Shown here: positions 17,742 to 27,400 of the stretch, in pieces
How positions within the stretch are numbered: position 1 is the first letter of the stretch
Layout: every line of letters begins with the position of its first letter
Source: an uncultured Acidimicrobiales bacterium
GTDB taxonomy: Bacteria; Actinomycetota; Acidimicrobiia; Acidimicrobiales; SZUA-35
DNA length: 64,000 nucleotides
Direction of reading: 5' to 3'
Assembly (NCBI GenBank): GCA_938002965.1
Contig: CALKZY010000028.1
Coordinates: 62,001-126,000 of the forward strand
Notes under the pieces: generated by a model
The model's database searches: none
What the model was told of the DNA's origin: nothing
What the model saw: only the letters and a program-made list of their open reading frames with translations
Program-made: the position numbers and the translations under genes

Positions 17742-19331
17742 CTAGGCGAACTGCCTGCGCAAGTCGCGTTTCAATATTTTGTTCGAGCCGGTCTTGGGGA
17801 TTTCGTCCATGAACTCAACTCGACGAGGAACCTTGTATCCGGCGAGATGCTCCCGGGCATAGGATTCGACCCCATCGGCATCCAGGTCGGAGCCGGGTTC
17901 AGCCACCACAACGGCCAGAACGTCCTCGCCCCACTGTTCGGATTCGACCCCGATCACCGCCACCTCAAAGATGTCCGGGTGAGCTTCCAACGCCGACTCG
18001 ATCTCTGCCGGGTAGATGTTCATCCCCCCGGAGATGATCATGTCCTTCTTGCGGTCACAAATGAAATAGAAGCCCTCATCGTCTCGATACGCCACATCGC
18101 CAACCGTGTGCCAACCATCGTGGTCGTCGGCATCGAACTTGGCCTGGGCCTTGTGGTAAGTACGGAACATCGACGATGACCGGGCGAACAGTTCACCCGG
18201 CACATTCGACTTGGTGATCAAGTTACGGTCGTCGTCGAACAACGCCAGCTCCACCATCGGTGCCGCCTTACCGCACGACCCCGGCTTTCGAAGCTGATCG
18301 GCCGGCTCCAAGATGGCGTTCACCCCCATCTCGGTTGAGCCGTAGACCTCCCACAACGAGTCGGTTGGGAAGTCTTGGAGGTAGGCCTCCTTCAAGGCGA
18401 ACGGCCAGGGCGCGGCGTTGGCAATCATCTTGTTCATCGAGGACCGGTCGTAGCGGGCCTTAACCGCATCATCGAGGTTGCAGACCATACGAATCGGGGT
18501 GGGGGCAGCGAAGGTGGACGTGCACTTGTAGGTGTCGAGCAGGCGCAGCCAATCCTCAGCATCAAACTTGTGCTGGACGACCACAGTCTGACCCAACGCG
18601 AAGGCCACGGCGGCAAATCCACCGGGACCCGAGTGATAGAGAGGGCCGCAGGTGAGATAGACGTCATCAGACGTGTAGCCAATGAGCCCCACCATGGCGA
18701 TCCGCTGATCGCTACCTCCGGTTGCAGTCCGGACCGCCCCCTTGGGATTACCGGTCGTACCCGATGTGTAGATCATGACCAGGCCCTCGGATTCGACGGA
18801 ACCCGAACCGTCGGACGAGCCACCGAGTACAGGTTCATTCGGCGAACCCAGCATGTCGACTTCGGCCAATTGGCCGACTCGAACACCTATCGGACGGCCG
18901 CTGTCGTCAACCGGACCGGGGCCGCCGAAGATCACGATATGGCGGACCGCGTCGAGGCGGGGTGCAAGCCGCTCCAACATCTCGGCGAAGGCCACGTCGG
19001 CGTAGACCACCACCGCGTCGGAGTCATTGATAACAAAGACCGCTTCATCGTCGGTCAATCGATAGTTCAGGGGAACCGAAACCAGGCCAGCCTTGCGGGC
19101 GGCGTGAACGATGGCCGTGACCTCCAACGAGTTCTGCCCAAGCCACATCAAGTGCTCACCCGGCTGAACCCCGATGTCGCCAAGCCCATTGGCCAACCGG
19201 TTAACAGCCGCGTTGAACTGGCTGTACGTCAGCATTCGCACCGAGCCGCCGGGGCGGTCATCAATTACGCAGGGCTTGTCCGGCGCAGCGAGGGCCATCG
19301 TTGTCAACGGGTCTGGAGCTGAGGATGACAT
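17742..19331 (-). CDS. Acyl-CoA synthetase (AMP-binding family)
   Basis: A 529-residue ANL-superfamily ligase that activates a carboxylic acid as acyl-adenylate and transfers it to CoA. The P-loop-like motif is MIYTSGTTGNPKGA (about 187-199). The middle motif is YGSTEMG, the hinge region is YFICDRKKDMIISGGMNIYPAEIE, and the catalytic Lys near the C-terminus is in KTGSNKILKRDLR. I favour ATG 19331 (MSSSAPDP) over the in-frame ATG at 19364, whose extension lacks similarity. The substrate is probably a fatty or other hydrophobic acid. No operon partner is visible. Confidence 0.9.
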   Translation of the reverse strand: MSSSAPDPLTTMALAAPDKPCVIDDRPGGSVRMLTYSQFNAAVNRLANGLGDIGVQPGEHLMWLGQNSLEVTAIVHAARKAGLVSVPLNYRLTDDEAVFVINDSDAVVVYADVAFAEMLERLAPRLDAVRHIVIFGGPGPVDDSGRPIGVRVGQLAEVDMLGSPNEPVLGGSSDGSGSVESEGLVMIYTSGTTGNPKGAVRTATGGSDQRIAMVGLIGYTSDDVYLTCGPLYHSGPGGFAAVAFALGQTVVVQHKFDAEDWLRLLDTYKCTSTFAAPTPIRMVCNLDDAVKARYDRSSMNKMIANAAPWPFALKEAYLQDFPTDSLWEVYGSTEMGVNAILEPADQLRKPGSCGKAAPMVELALFDDDRNLITKSNVPGELFARSSSMFRTYHKAQAKFDADDHDGWHTVGDVAYRDDEGFYFICDRKKDMIISGGMNIYPAEIESALEAHPDIFEVAVIGVESEQWGEDVLAVVVAEPGSDLDADGVESYAREHLAGYKVPRRVEFMDEIPKTGSNKILKRDLRRQFA

Positions 19332-19463
19332 GAAAGGTAGTAAAGCCTGTCCGGGCCGCCCCACGCCAGACGGTACAGTAATGACGGCGTTGGAATCGTC
19401 TTGGGGACTGTCCGGCCGAATGCCTGAAACGGCGAACGGCTCGGCAAAAAGGGAGGCTCTTCG

Positions 19464-20129
19464 GTGGACCGCGATTCAGCAGAACCTGAACCGGATTCGA
19501 TTGTGAACGGGGATACCTCGCATAGCGGTTTGACCGTAAGCGACACAGCATCGGACGTCGACAACGACGAGGCAAACGGCGGCGACACCCGCCGTTTTAC
19601 CGAAACCGTTCAACTCCGCTCTGCTCTAGGCGAAGCCCCCCGCAAACCGCCCGCCGTACCCAACACGGTGAGCAACTTGCTTCCGTTGGCGGCTGCGCTT
19701 GCCCTCGTCATCATCGGGGGGCTCATAACGGTCCTCGCCACCGATAACGGATCGGGCGACCAGACGGCCGGGGCCACGCTGCTCAGCGAAGGGTCAGCAA
19801 TTGACGTCGACGTCACCGCCACTGCCGCCATGCTCGAAGGAGACGGACGGCGCAGCTTGCGGCTCAACTTCGACCGGGACCTTCACGCAGCTCTAGCCGG
19901 CGACGGCCTGTTGTCGCCTGAGTCGGAGTATCTGTCATTGTGGCTAACGGACCCCGGGCGCCGAGACGTTCTGCCGCTTGGGGTGGTCTATAACGATTCG
20001 GTGATTCCGCTACCGGCCGGGCTCGACATCGCGAACTTCTCCGTCCTCGACATCTCGATCGAGCCAATCGACGGCAACCCCGAGCACTCCGGACGAACCG
20101 TCCTCCGCGGCGTCCTCGAACCGTCCTGA
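19464..20129 (+). CDS. Single-pass membrane protein with an RskA-C-like (anti-sigma-K) outer domain
   Basis: A 221-residue protein. The first about 70 residues are acidic and disordered, then one TM helix (LLPLAAALALVIIGGLITVL), then an outer domain. That domain ends in a pattern typical of the RskA C-terminal domain: LSLWLTDPGRRDVLPLGVVY, IPLPAGLDIANFSVLDISIEP, HSGRTVLRGVL. It lacks the zinc-anti-sigma domain of true RskA, and no sigma gene is adjacent. GGGAGG lies 6-7 nt before the GTG start. It may be a stand-alone envelope sensor; the function is unknown. Confidence 0.7.
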   Translation: MDRDSAEPEPDSIVNGDTSHSGLTVSDTASDVDNDEANGGDTRRFTETVQLRSALGEAPRKPPAVPNTVSNLLPLAAALALVIIGGLITVLATDNGSGDQTAGATLLSEGSAIDVDVTATAAMLEGDGRRSLRLNFDRDLHAALAGDGLLSPESEYLSLWLTDPGRRDVLPLGVVYNDSVIPLPAGLDIANFSVLDISIEPIDGNPEHSGRTVLRGVLEPS

Positions 20130-20137
20130 CCGTCCTA

Positions 20138-20161
20138 AGCGATCTGCTTCGACAGATCGCT
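20138..20161. terminator. Bidirectional hairpin between convergent genes
   Basis: AGCGATCTG pairs perfectly with CAGATCGCT around a CTTCGA loop. It sits between the convergent RskA-like and flavin reductase genes, so it can serve both. T-runs are short. Confidence 0.7.
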
Positions 20162-20166
20162 AAACC

Positions 20167-20829
20167 CTAGGCTGGGCGAGCGAGTTCGAATAGTTCCCAG
20201 GTCCGCGAGTAACCGTTACCCGCATGACGGCCGATGGCTTTGAGCTTTTCCTGATCAACCCTGGTTCCATCCAGCAGGTCGATGTCAATGTGGAACGCCA
20301 CCACCTCGCCGACCAGCAGCCAGTTCCCACCGTCAGATCGGCCAACGTGAAGTTCGTTTGACAGGCGGCACTCAAGCTGAGCTTTGCACTCCCCCACCCG
20401 AGGGGCGTTGACCATAGTGCTCTCCAGCGGCGTGACACCGGCGTGGACAAATTCGTCCTCGCCCGGGGGAAGACTGGCCGAGGTTGCGTTCATGGCTTCG
20501 GCCACTTCATCGGTGACGATATTGACGGTGAACTCGCCGGTGGCCCGCACGTTGTCGGCAGTGTCCCGACGGTTACCGGCCCCAGCCCCAGGGCTGAACA
20601 CAATCGTGGGCGGATCGCCTGAGATGGCGTTGAAGAACGAATACGGAGCCAGGTTGTTAGTACCCGACGGTGACCGCGATCCAATCCAGCCAATCGGACG
20701 AGGCACAATCAAACCCGTCAGGAGCTTGTAGCCATCCGCCCCCTCAAGCTCCGCAGAGACAAACTTCTTCTTACCGACGTCACCCGACTGCTCGGAGACG
20801 CCCCCCTTGCGCTCGCCGTTGTCGCTCAC
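20167..20829 (-). CDS. Flavin reductase-like (FMN-binding split-barrel) protein
   Basis: A 220-residue flavin-reductase-like domain protein. Family features include LLTGLIVPRPIGWIGSRS, NLAPYSFFNAISGDPPTIVFSPG and a NIVTDEVAEAMNATSA stretch. Such proteins bind FMN and reduce it, or act as flavin-dependent oxidoreductases. On the minus strand TACCCT ends 8 nt before the GTG at 20829, supporting that start; an ATG at 20859 would add ten residues lacking similarity. Partner enzyme unknown. Confidence 0.85.
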   Translation of the reverse strand: MSDNGERKGGVSEQSGDVGKKKFVSAELEGADGYKLLTGLIVPRPIGWIGSRSPSGTNNLAPYSFFNAISGDPPTIVFSPGAGAGNRRDTADNVRATGEFTVNIVTDEVAEAMNATSASLPPGEDEFVHAGVTPLESTMVNAPRVGECKAQLECRLSNELHVGRSDGGNWLLVGEVVAFHIDIDLLDGTRVDQEKLKAIGRHAGNGYSRTWELFELARPA

Positions 20830-20837
20830 AGACCCCA

Positions 20838-20843
20838 AGGGTA
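20838..20843 (-). promoter_or_regulatory. Leaderless -10 (TACCCT) of the flavin reductase gene
   Basis: TACCCT on the minus strand, followed by TGGGG, ends 8 nt before GTG 20829. Confidence 0.5.
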
Positions 20844-20893
20844 TCGGTCCACGGGCCATCGGCCGGTGACCCTTCGGTAGTGATGACCAGTTC

Positions 20894-22150
20894 TTACCCG
20901 GCGCCGGAATCAGGTCGAGTCTGAACCGGCATTACGTCCATAAAGCGGTCCACTTGTCGCAGTTCAGGGAAGAACGTTGCCCAGGTGACGGCCACCGCCA
21001 CAGTGGCCACACCACCCACGACGACGGCAGGAGCCAGACCGAACAACGCGGCGGTCAAGCCGGACTCCAGCGCGCCCAGTTCGTTGGAACCACCGATGAA
21101 CACGTTCTCGACGGCAAGAACCCGCCCCCGCATTTCCTCCGGTGTCGCCAGCGGAACGAGAGTGGCTCGAATGAAAACGCTGACCGCGTCGGCGGCGCTG
21201 AGTACTACCAGGGCGCCAACAGCCACCACGTACGAACTAGTCAACCCCAACACGATGGTCCCCAATCCGAACAAGGCCACCGTCGTGAACAAAATGGGAC
21301 CGGCACGCCTTCTGATCGGCCTGACCGAAAGCAACGTCGCCGTGACGAGGGCGCCGGCGGCAATAGCCGAATACATGAATCCCACTGCGGCCTCGTCAAC
21401 ACCCAGTCGCTTCTCTCCGATCGCTGGAAGAAGCGCCACCGCTCCACCGAACAACACCGCAAACAGATCAAGGGTGATGGCACCGAACAGCACTGGCTGA
21501 CGGCGAGTGAACCGCAGGCCGTCGATGGCGTCGACGATGATCTGGCGAGGACCTCCGGAGGGCGAATCCAACCGTTTGACATCCGATGCCCCTACCAGGA
21601 ACAGAAAAGCCAGCGCCGCGGCGAAACCACCTAGAGACAAAAGGAAGGGCCAGGAGCGGTCGACGGCAAACAACAACCCGACGAAGAACGGCCCGATAAT
21701 TCCCGCCGACTGGAAGGCGACCGAACGTACAGCGACCACCCGCTCCACCGAGCCGGCTGGAGCGAGGTCAATGGGCAGCGCTCTCGCAGCCGGTGTCACA
21801 AACGCTCGAGCGATGCCGAACACCAGCACCAGGGCAAACACTTGGATTATCGACGGATCAGCTGTTCGGCTCACGAGAAACAGCAGTACCGTCACCGCCA
21901 ACTCCAGAATCAAACCGAGCCCATAAACGACACGGCGGTCCAGCCGGTCAGCTACCACGCCACTCAGCGGCGCCAAGACAAATAGTGGAAGAAACTCTGC
22001 CAGCCCTAGCAGCCCGAGATCAAGCTCCCGGCCCGTTAGGTCGAACACCAACAACCCAAGAGCCACCAACTGAGAGCGGGAGGCGAACGACGACGCAAAC
22101 AGCGCTGCGATGAGAACCCGCACATCGCGAGGAAGATCTGAGAAAGGCAC
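20894..22150 (-). CDS. Major facilitator superfamily transporter
   Basis: A 418-residue protein with about twelve membrane helices and MFS loop motifs: PLSGVVADRLDRRVVYGLGL in the 2-3 loop and a related stretch with RRAG in the second half. The N-terminal LGLLGLAEFLPLFVLAPLSG segment is typical of the EntS/MFS_3 exporter group, suggesting efflux of a small molecule or drug. The start is a GTG at 22150. The adjacent Thr-rich gene ends 29 bp upstream on the same strand, so co-transcription is possible. Confidence 0.88.
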   Translation of the reverse strand: MPFSDLPRDVRVLIAALFASSFASRSQLVALGLLVFDLTGRELDLGLLGLAEFLPLFVLAPLSGVVADRLDRRVVYGLGLILELAVTVLLFLVSRTADPSIIQVFALVLVFGIARAFVTPAARALPIDLAPAGSVERVVAVRSVAFQSAGIIGPFFVGLLFAVDRSWPFLLSLGGFAAALAFLFLVGASDVKRLDSPSGGPRQIIVDAIDGLRFTRRQPVLFGAITLDLFAVLFGGAVALLPAIGEKRLGVDEAAVGFMYSAIAAGALVTATLLSVRPIRRRAGPILFTTVALFGLGTIVLGLTSSYVVAVGALVVLSAADAVSVFIRATLVPLATPEEMRGRVLAVENVFIGGSNELGALESGLTAALFGLAPAVVVGGVATVAVAVTWATFFPELRQVDRFMDVMPVQTRPDSGAG

Positions 22151-22179
22151 GTGCTGAGATTGCCGGAGCTATTGGGGCT

Positions 22180-22791
22180 TCAGCGATCGTCGCAATTCGG
22201 GTTGCGACCCCGGCACTTCTTCTCCGTCGAGGTCGTGGTGTCCAGCGTGGTCGACGTTGACGTGGTTGTCTCTGGGTCTGAGCTGGACGTCGAACCGTTA
22301 TCGGTGGTCTCGGTTGTCGTGACCTCACCATCATCGGTGGTCTCGGTCGTCACGCCTCCACCGTCGGTAGTCTCCGTGGTTGTGACCCCATCATCGGTCG
22401 TTTCGGTGGTCGAGCCTTGCGAAGTTTCCGTAGTCGTCGTGACCGGCGCCCGAGTCACTGCGGTCGTGGGCTCAGGTGAGGCCTCGTCGCCATCGTCATC
22501 GTCGGGTCTATCCACAGCCAGACCGGACGCAATGGAGACCGAGTACGAAGTACTGGTGTTGTCGGGGTCGTACTCGGCGTTGACTGCGCCGGAGCCTTGA
22601 GACCTCGAACCCTCACTTGCCGCGCCAGCGTCGACCGTCTCGCTCTGGGCCAGATTTTCCAGCGGGTCGACACGGTCGGCATTCACTCGATCCAGAATGG
22701 TCAACGCCACAAGTGTCACTGCCGCCACAAACATGACGGCCAGCAACGAATGTCTTTGTTGATTTCCAAATCGGTAGGCCATAAACGACAT
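22180..22791 (-). CDS. Membrane-anchored Thr/Asp-rich low-complexity protein
   Basis: A 203-residue protein of unknown family. Residues 14-34 form one hydrophobic helix (LLAVMFVAAVTLVALTIL). The outer part is acidic and then strongly repetitive, with many TTETTD-type blocks from about residue 105 to 190. It finishes in a short basic tail with two Cys (KKCRGRNPNCDDR). The topology suggests a signal anchor with a long extended outer stalk, a common glycosylation target in actinobacteria. The tandem repeats make this region prone to length change. Confidence 0.65.
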   Translation of the reverse strand: MSFMAYRFGNQQRHSLLAVMFVAAVTLVALTILDRVNADRVDPLENLAQSETVDAGAASEGSRSQGSGAVNAEYDPDNTSTSYSVSIASGLAVDRPDDDDGDEASPEPTTAVTRAPVTTTTETSQGSTTETTDDGVTTTETTDGGGVTTETTDDGEVTTTETTDNGSTSSSDPETTTSTSTTLDTTTSTEKKCRGRNPNCDDR

Positions 22792-22863
22792 CCCCGTCCA
22801 AACCGGCTAGCCGACTAACGCAAGCTTCACTGTATCCGCCCCTGTCCTCCTAGTCACCGGGTC

Positions 22864-22869
22864 TACACT
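22864..22869 (+). promoter_or_regulatory. Leaderless -10 (TACACT) of the DUF389 gene
   Basis: TACACT followed by TGG ends 8 nt before GTG 22878. The local sequence closely repeats that upstream of the histidine kinase at 7803. Confidence 0.6.
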
Positions 22870-22877
22870 TGGACGCT

Positions 22878-24446
22878 GTGACTGCGACTAAGACCGGGAA
22901 CAATGACCCGGGTGCCGTAGAGCCGCAAGAATCAGATCCGACCACGCCGCTGCCGAAACGACCCTGGTGGAACCGCACCATCAAGTCTGAAGACCGCAAA
23001 CGGTGCATGACGGACCTGGCGCTGGTTCACGTCGAACATTGGGCCTACCGCTTCACCATCATGCTCACGCTCTCGGTGATCGTGGCCGTGATGGGCTTGT
23101 CGCTGAACTCGGCGGCCGTCGTTATCGGAGCCATGCTGCTGGCCCCGCTGATGCAGCCCGTACTGGCCACCGGGGCCGCCCTTTCTATGGGGCTGCCCGG
23201 CAAAAGCCTGAAGGCCGCCACCCGGGTCGTAGCCGCCACCGCCTGGTGTATTGCCATTGCCTTCATCGTCTACAAGTTGATTCCCAACACCGGTTTCACT
23301 GACGAGATTCGAGCTCGAACCCAGCCCGACGTCCGGGATCTCATCGTGGCTCTCGCCGCCGGAGCCGCTGGAGCCTATGCAACTGTGCGAGCCGACGCGT
23401 CATCTTCCCTGCCGGGTGTGGCGGTGGCCGTCGCCTTGGTACCACCGCTGGCCACCGTCGGCATCACACTCGAAGCCGGTGACGGCGCTAGGGCCTACGG
23501 TGCCATGCTTCTGTACACCACAAACCTGGTCGCCATCATTTTCAGCAGCATCCTGGTCTTTATCATTACCGGCTTCGTTCCGGCCCGAAGGATCACCACA
23601 CAAGTACCGCGAATGGTCTTCACCGCGGTGGTGACCACAGCCGTTGTCGTCTTAGTGGCGTTCCCGCTGTTCGAAGCGTCTCAGACCAGCATCCGAAGCA
23701 CCGAGGAGTTGGCCGACGCTGAAGCACTGGTCGATGTTTGGCTGGGCGGAATCGACCTTGAGCATTCCGTTGAGATCTCTGAGGGAGCGGTCGACGTGGT
23801 TCTGCGGGGATTCAACCCGCCGCCCGATAAGGGACCGCTGGAGGCCTCGTTTGCCGCCAGATTCCCAGACAAAGAGGTCTTGGTCGAATGGATCCGTCTG
23901 GAACAGGCCACCACGACGACAACGGCTCCACCTCCGGCTGATGAGCAAAGCCGTATCGCCGTTGAGCAGCAGGTCGACGAATGGCTGGCCACAGCCGAGA
24001 TCGACTACCTGGTCGACTCCATCACCTTCATCGACGGCGACATTCGAATTGACGCCTCCGGCAACGGCGCCCCACCGCTTCTAAGCGAACTCCGGCAACG
24101 GTTGGATGCAATTGGTGAGACCCGCACACCACGGCTGAACTGGACCGAACGTGAAACCATCGAACTCGACGACGAGGTGGTCACACCGCTGGAGCTGGAC
24201 ACCGAGTCGATGCGAAACGCTGTGGCCGAGTGGGCCGGTCAGCGTTGGGTTGTTCGCCAGCTCGACTACGACGGCGACCTGCTAGTGCTGGAACTGGCCG
24301 GGGCGTTCGAACCAAATACCTTCCAGATTCGCCAACTGGAACAAAGCCTCGGTCAGGTCGACGACGACTTCACTCTCGAACTCTACTTTGTCCAACGGGT
24401 GGTGGTAACCACCACCACAGCCGCCCCACCTACGACACTCACATAG
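22878..24446 (+). CDS. DUF389 membrane protein with triplicated C-terminal module
   Basis: A 522-residue protein. Residues about 50-260 are a DUF389 membrane domain with about six helices (VIVAVMGLSLNSAAVVIGAM, AALSMGL, VALVPPLATVGITLEAGD). The soluble tail contains three related segments of about 70 residues: VDVWLGGIDLEHSVEI..., VDEWLATAEIDYLVDS... and VAEWAGQRWVVRQLDY.... They are separated by TTTTTAPPP-like linkers. Function unknown for the family. GTG 22878 is chosen because TACACT ends 8 nt upstream; a TTG at 22869 would overlap the hexamer. Confidence 0.85.
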   Translation: MTATKTGNNDPGAVEPQESDPTTPLPKRPWWNRTIKSEDRKRCMTDLALVHVEHWAYRFTIMLTLSVIVAVMGLSLNSAAVVIGAMLLAPLMQPVLATGAALSMGLPGKSLKAATRVVAATAWCIAIAFIVYKLIPNTGFTDEIRARTQPDVRDLIVALAAGAAGAYATVRADASSSLPGVAVAVALVPPLATVGITLEAGDGARAYGAMLLYTTNLVAIIFSSILVFIITGFVPARRITTQVPRMVFTAVVTTAVVVLVAFPLFEASQTSIRSTEELADAEALVDVWLGGIDLEHSVEISEGAVDVVLRGFNPPPDKGPLEASFAARFPDKEVLVEWIRLEQATTTTTAPPPADEQSRIAVEQQVDEWLATAEIDYLVDSITFIDGDIRIDASGNGAPPLLSELRQRLDAIGETRTPRLNWTERETIELDDEVVTPLELDTESMRNAVAEWAGQRWVVRQLDYDGDLLVLELAGAFEPNTFQIRQLEQSLGQVDDDFTLELYFVQRVVVTTTTAAPPTTLT

Positions 24447-24475
24447 GTCCGGGCGCTCGACCTCGACTTTGGCCG

Positions 24476-27400
24476 TTAAAGCGAAAGGCTGACCGGCTCA
24501 GGGCGACCGGACGAACGGAAAACGTCAGCCAGAACCGAGACCAACCGGTTGAGCGAGTCTGGGTTGAGCGCAGCCATCCGAGGCGGACTCGGGACAAAGG
24601 GCTTTGTATCCGAGCCGGGGCGTGAGACGGTGGCATCTTCGCCTTCGAAGCAGACGACCGTCGGCGAAGCCGCCATGAACGGGTCCCGATCTCGGGCCAT
24701 CGGATTTGAGTGATTGTGAGCCCGACCCACAATCGTGCAGACGCCAAGCTTTGCTCCACGTCGGGCCAGCTCGGCCAGTTCTCTGGACGCCTCGACCGTA
24801 ACCACGGAACCAGCATCGGCTCCGGCGTGACCGTTGGTCAGGACCGTTCCTGCCGGATCGGACACAATGACGACCAGGTGAGGAACGGAACTATTCGGCT
24901 TCAGACGCCGCAGGTCGGACATGGTGTCGCAACCCAAAGTCGCCACCAAGGCCTCTCTCCGGTCTAGCTCGGCGGCCAACGCGGCCAACGCCGACTTGGT
25001 GGCAGACGGGGATGGTTTGATGACCGAGGCCACGGTGTGTGGAAGCCGATCGCAGATTGCCAGCATCCGCCCACCTAAGGCATCAAGAAGCACCAGGTTG
25101 GCTTTGAACGGACTCTGTGTGACCGCCAGGCCCGCCACCAGCTGGGCCAAGTAGCCATCGCCGGCTCCTTCGATTACCAGCAGATGCTCTTCTTCGACGT
25201 CGAACTCGACCGTTTGGTTGTCGGCGTTTGGATCGACACCGAGCGCCAGCACAGCATCCGGTGTTGCCTCGCTGTTCTCCCACGTTCGAGCAATGACGGT
25301 CTGTTCGGTTCCACGCCGACCACTGGCGGGCTGGGGAGGCGGAGCCGAATGTACTCGGCGGCTTGCCCGGGGCTCGACACCGGGACTGCCACCAAAGAAA
25401 CCTGACCGGGACGGCGAAACCGCCGGAGCTGGTGGGGTCGGCGGTGAAGAACCGGAATCGGCTTCGAGCGCCTCAGGCGACGAGGTGGACTCCACCAGCG
25501 GTAGCGAGGACGCAACCGATCCCGGTAGCTCTACCTCGCCGGTCAAGCTACCGACCAGCACGATGTCGCTCTCAGAAGTACTCGTTGCGTCACGTTCAGC
25601 AGCACGTTCGGTGCCGCTCCCGAATTCTTGTTCGTCGTCCCCTCCGAGCACGTCGTTGACGTCGGCACCGACGTCATTGCCGTTGTTCTCGACAAGTTCG
25701 ACAGCAGACTCGTCAACCATCTCACCGGCGACTTCAGCGCCGGCAACCGGGCTTGCCCAATTTGCGGGCACATCACCGGAGTCGTGGACGATTGACGCCT
25801 CGGACTCGACAGGCACCTCCATCACAGCATCAGGGTCTGCGATCGTGCCATTGTCGGCGCCCACCGAAGCGCTTGGAGCCCCGCGAACAACCGGCTCAAC
25901 CATTGGGGCCAACGAGCGGGCCAACTGATCGGCGTCAGCGGCAGACATAGCCTCGCAGGCTATGGCCATCACAGCCGAGTCGGCATCGACAGACCCGGAG
26001 GTTGTTCCAGCGTCGCCGCTGATCACTAGCGTTCCGAACTGATCGGAGATCTCCACCGAGGCAGTTGATGCGATACCAGCCACCGCTTCGTTGGGTGCAG
26101 CTCCGTCGTCAGCCACAACCAGAAGCGACACATCTGGTTGATTGGCAGCGAGGGCCGATAGATACGGCTGAACCGCCTCGGCTCCTGCAGCGTGACCGTC
26201 AAGGACGATCACGGCACGACCTAGATCGGCATCGGCTAGTTCGGCCAACAGTTGCCGGGCTGACTCCGGATCAGAAGCAACCGCTGGCCCGAACCCAGTG
26301 TTTCCTAGGTTGTTTGCTAGGTGGCTGTGCGGCAACCATCGCATCCATTGCCACCCATCCGACCGCACACCGGTTGCCGCCACTATCAGCGAAACGTCGG
26401 ATGGCCGGTACCGGAGAGCCAACTGCGTCACCAGCGACCGGGCAAGCCCATGAGCGTCATCGGGTGCTCCCAGAATTCGGGTCAGTCGATGTTGGGCAAG
26501 GTCGATGATGACCGGGGCGTTGTCCACTCGCCGATAGGAGTCAACAACTGCCGACATCTCGTCGCGAAGCACCGGATCGCCTCCAGACGGAAGTTCAAAT
26601 TCAAGTCGACTTACCAGGGACGCCAGCCCGATGCGGGCGGCAAGGCCTCGCTCAGTGGTTGAGCGCCAAACCGACGGCGGACTTTCCAGCACGCCGGCCT
26701 TCAAATCGTCGACTCCCGGAGCCTCAGCCCGACGGTTCGCCACCTCGATGTCCTGCAACATCTCAATGGACGAGCGGATCTCTTCAAGGTCGACCCGGAA
26801 TGCGTCCACCTGCTCGTCGTCAGGAGTCTTTCGGGTCCGAAACAAGCCTGCCTTGGCTGCTTCAGGCGGGGTGGGGAACTCAACCCTGGGTGGCGACTCG
26901 CTATGGGGTGGGTTTGCGGCGGGGGGAACCACAACGAAGTTGAGTGCGCCCAGCACCGAATCATCGGAGGTGGACATACCCAATTCATTGACGGGGGCCA
27001 CCCGGACCACGAACCATGTCTGTCCCACCAGAATGCGATCGCCCGGCTCGACCTGCTGTGAACCGGTAATCCGACTGTCTTCAACAATGACGCCGTTGGT
27101 CGAGCCGTGGTCGTGAACAGTCACCGAGCCGTTGGACTGCAATTCCAGCGATCCATGAAATCGGGAGACACCGGGATCAATGATGACAAACCGATTGTCA
27201 GCCGCTCGACCGATGCTCAGCTCCCCTGGCTCCATCGTGAACGTCTCGCCTGCTCGCGGTCCGGTCAGGATCTCAACTGATGCACCGAGTCGACGCTCTG
27301 CCACCGCGTCCTCGCCAGCAGGTGCGACCATTCGAACCGTGTCGCCGCTGCGAAGGTCGCAGAGCCCGATGACATCGTCGGGAAGAACAGTTTTGCCGGT

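Noticed and set aside
19464..20129. A complete anti-sigma factor (RskA)
   Set aside because: Only the outer domain pattern matches; the zinc-binding anti-sigma domain and a partner sigma gene are absent.
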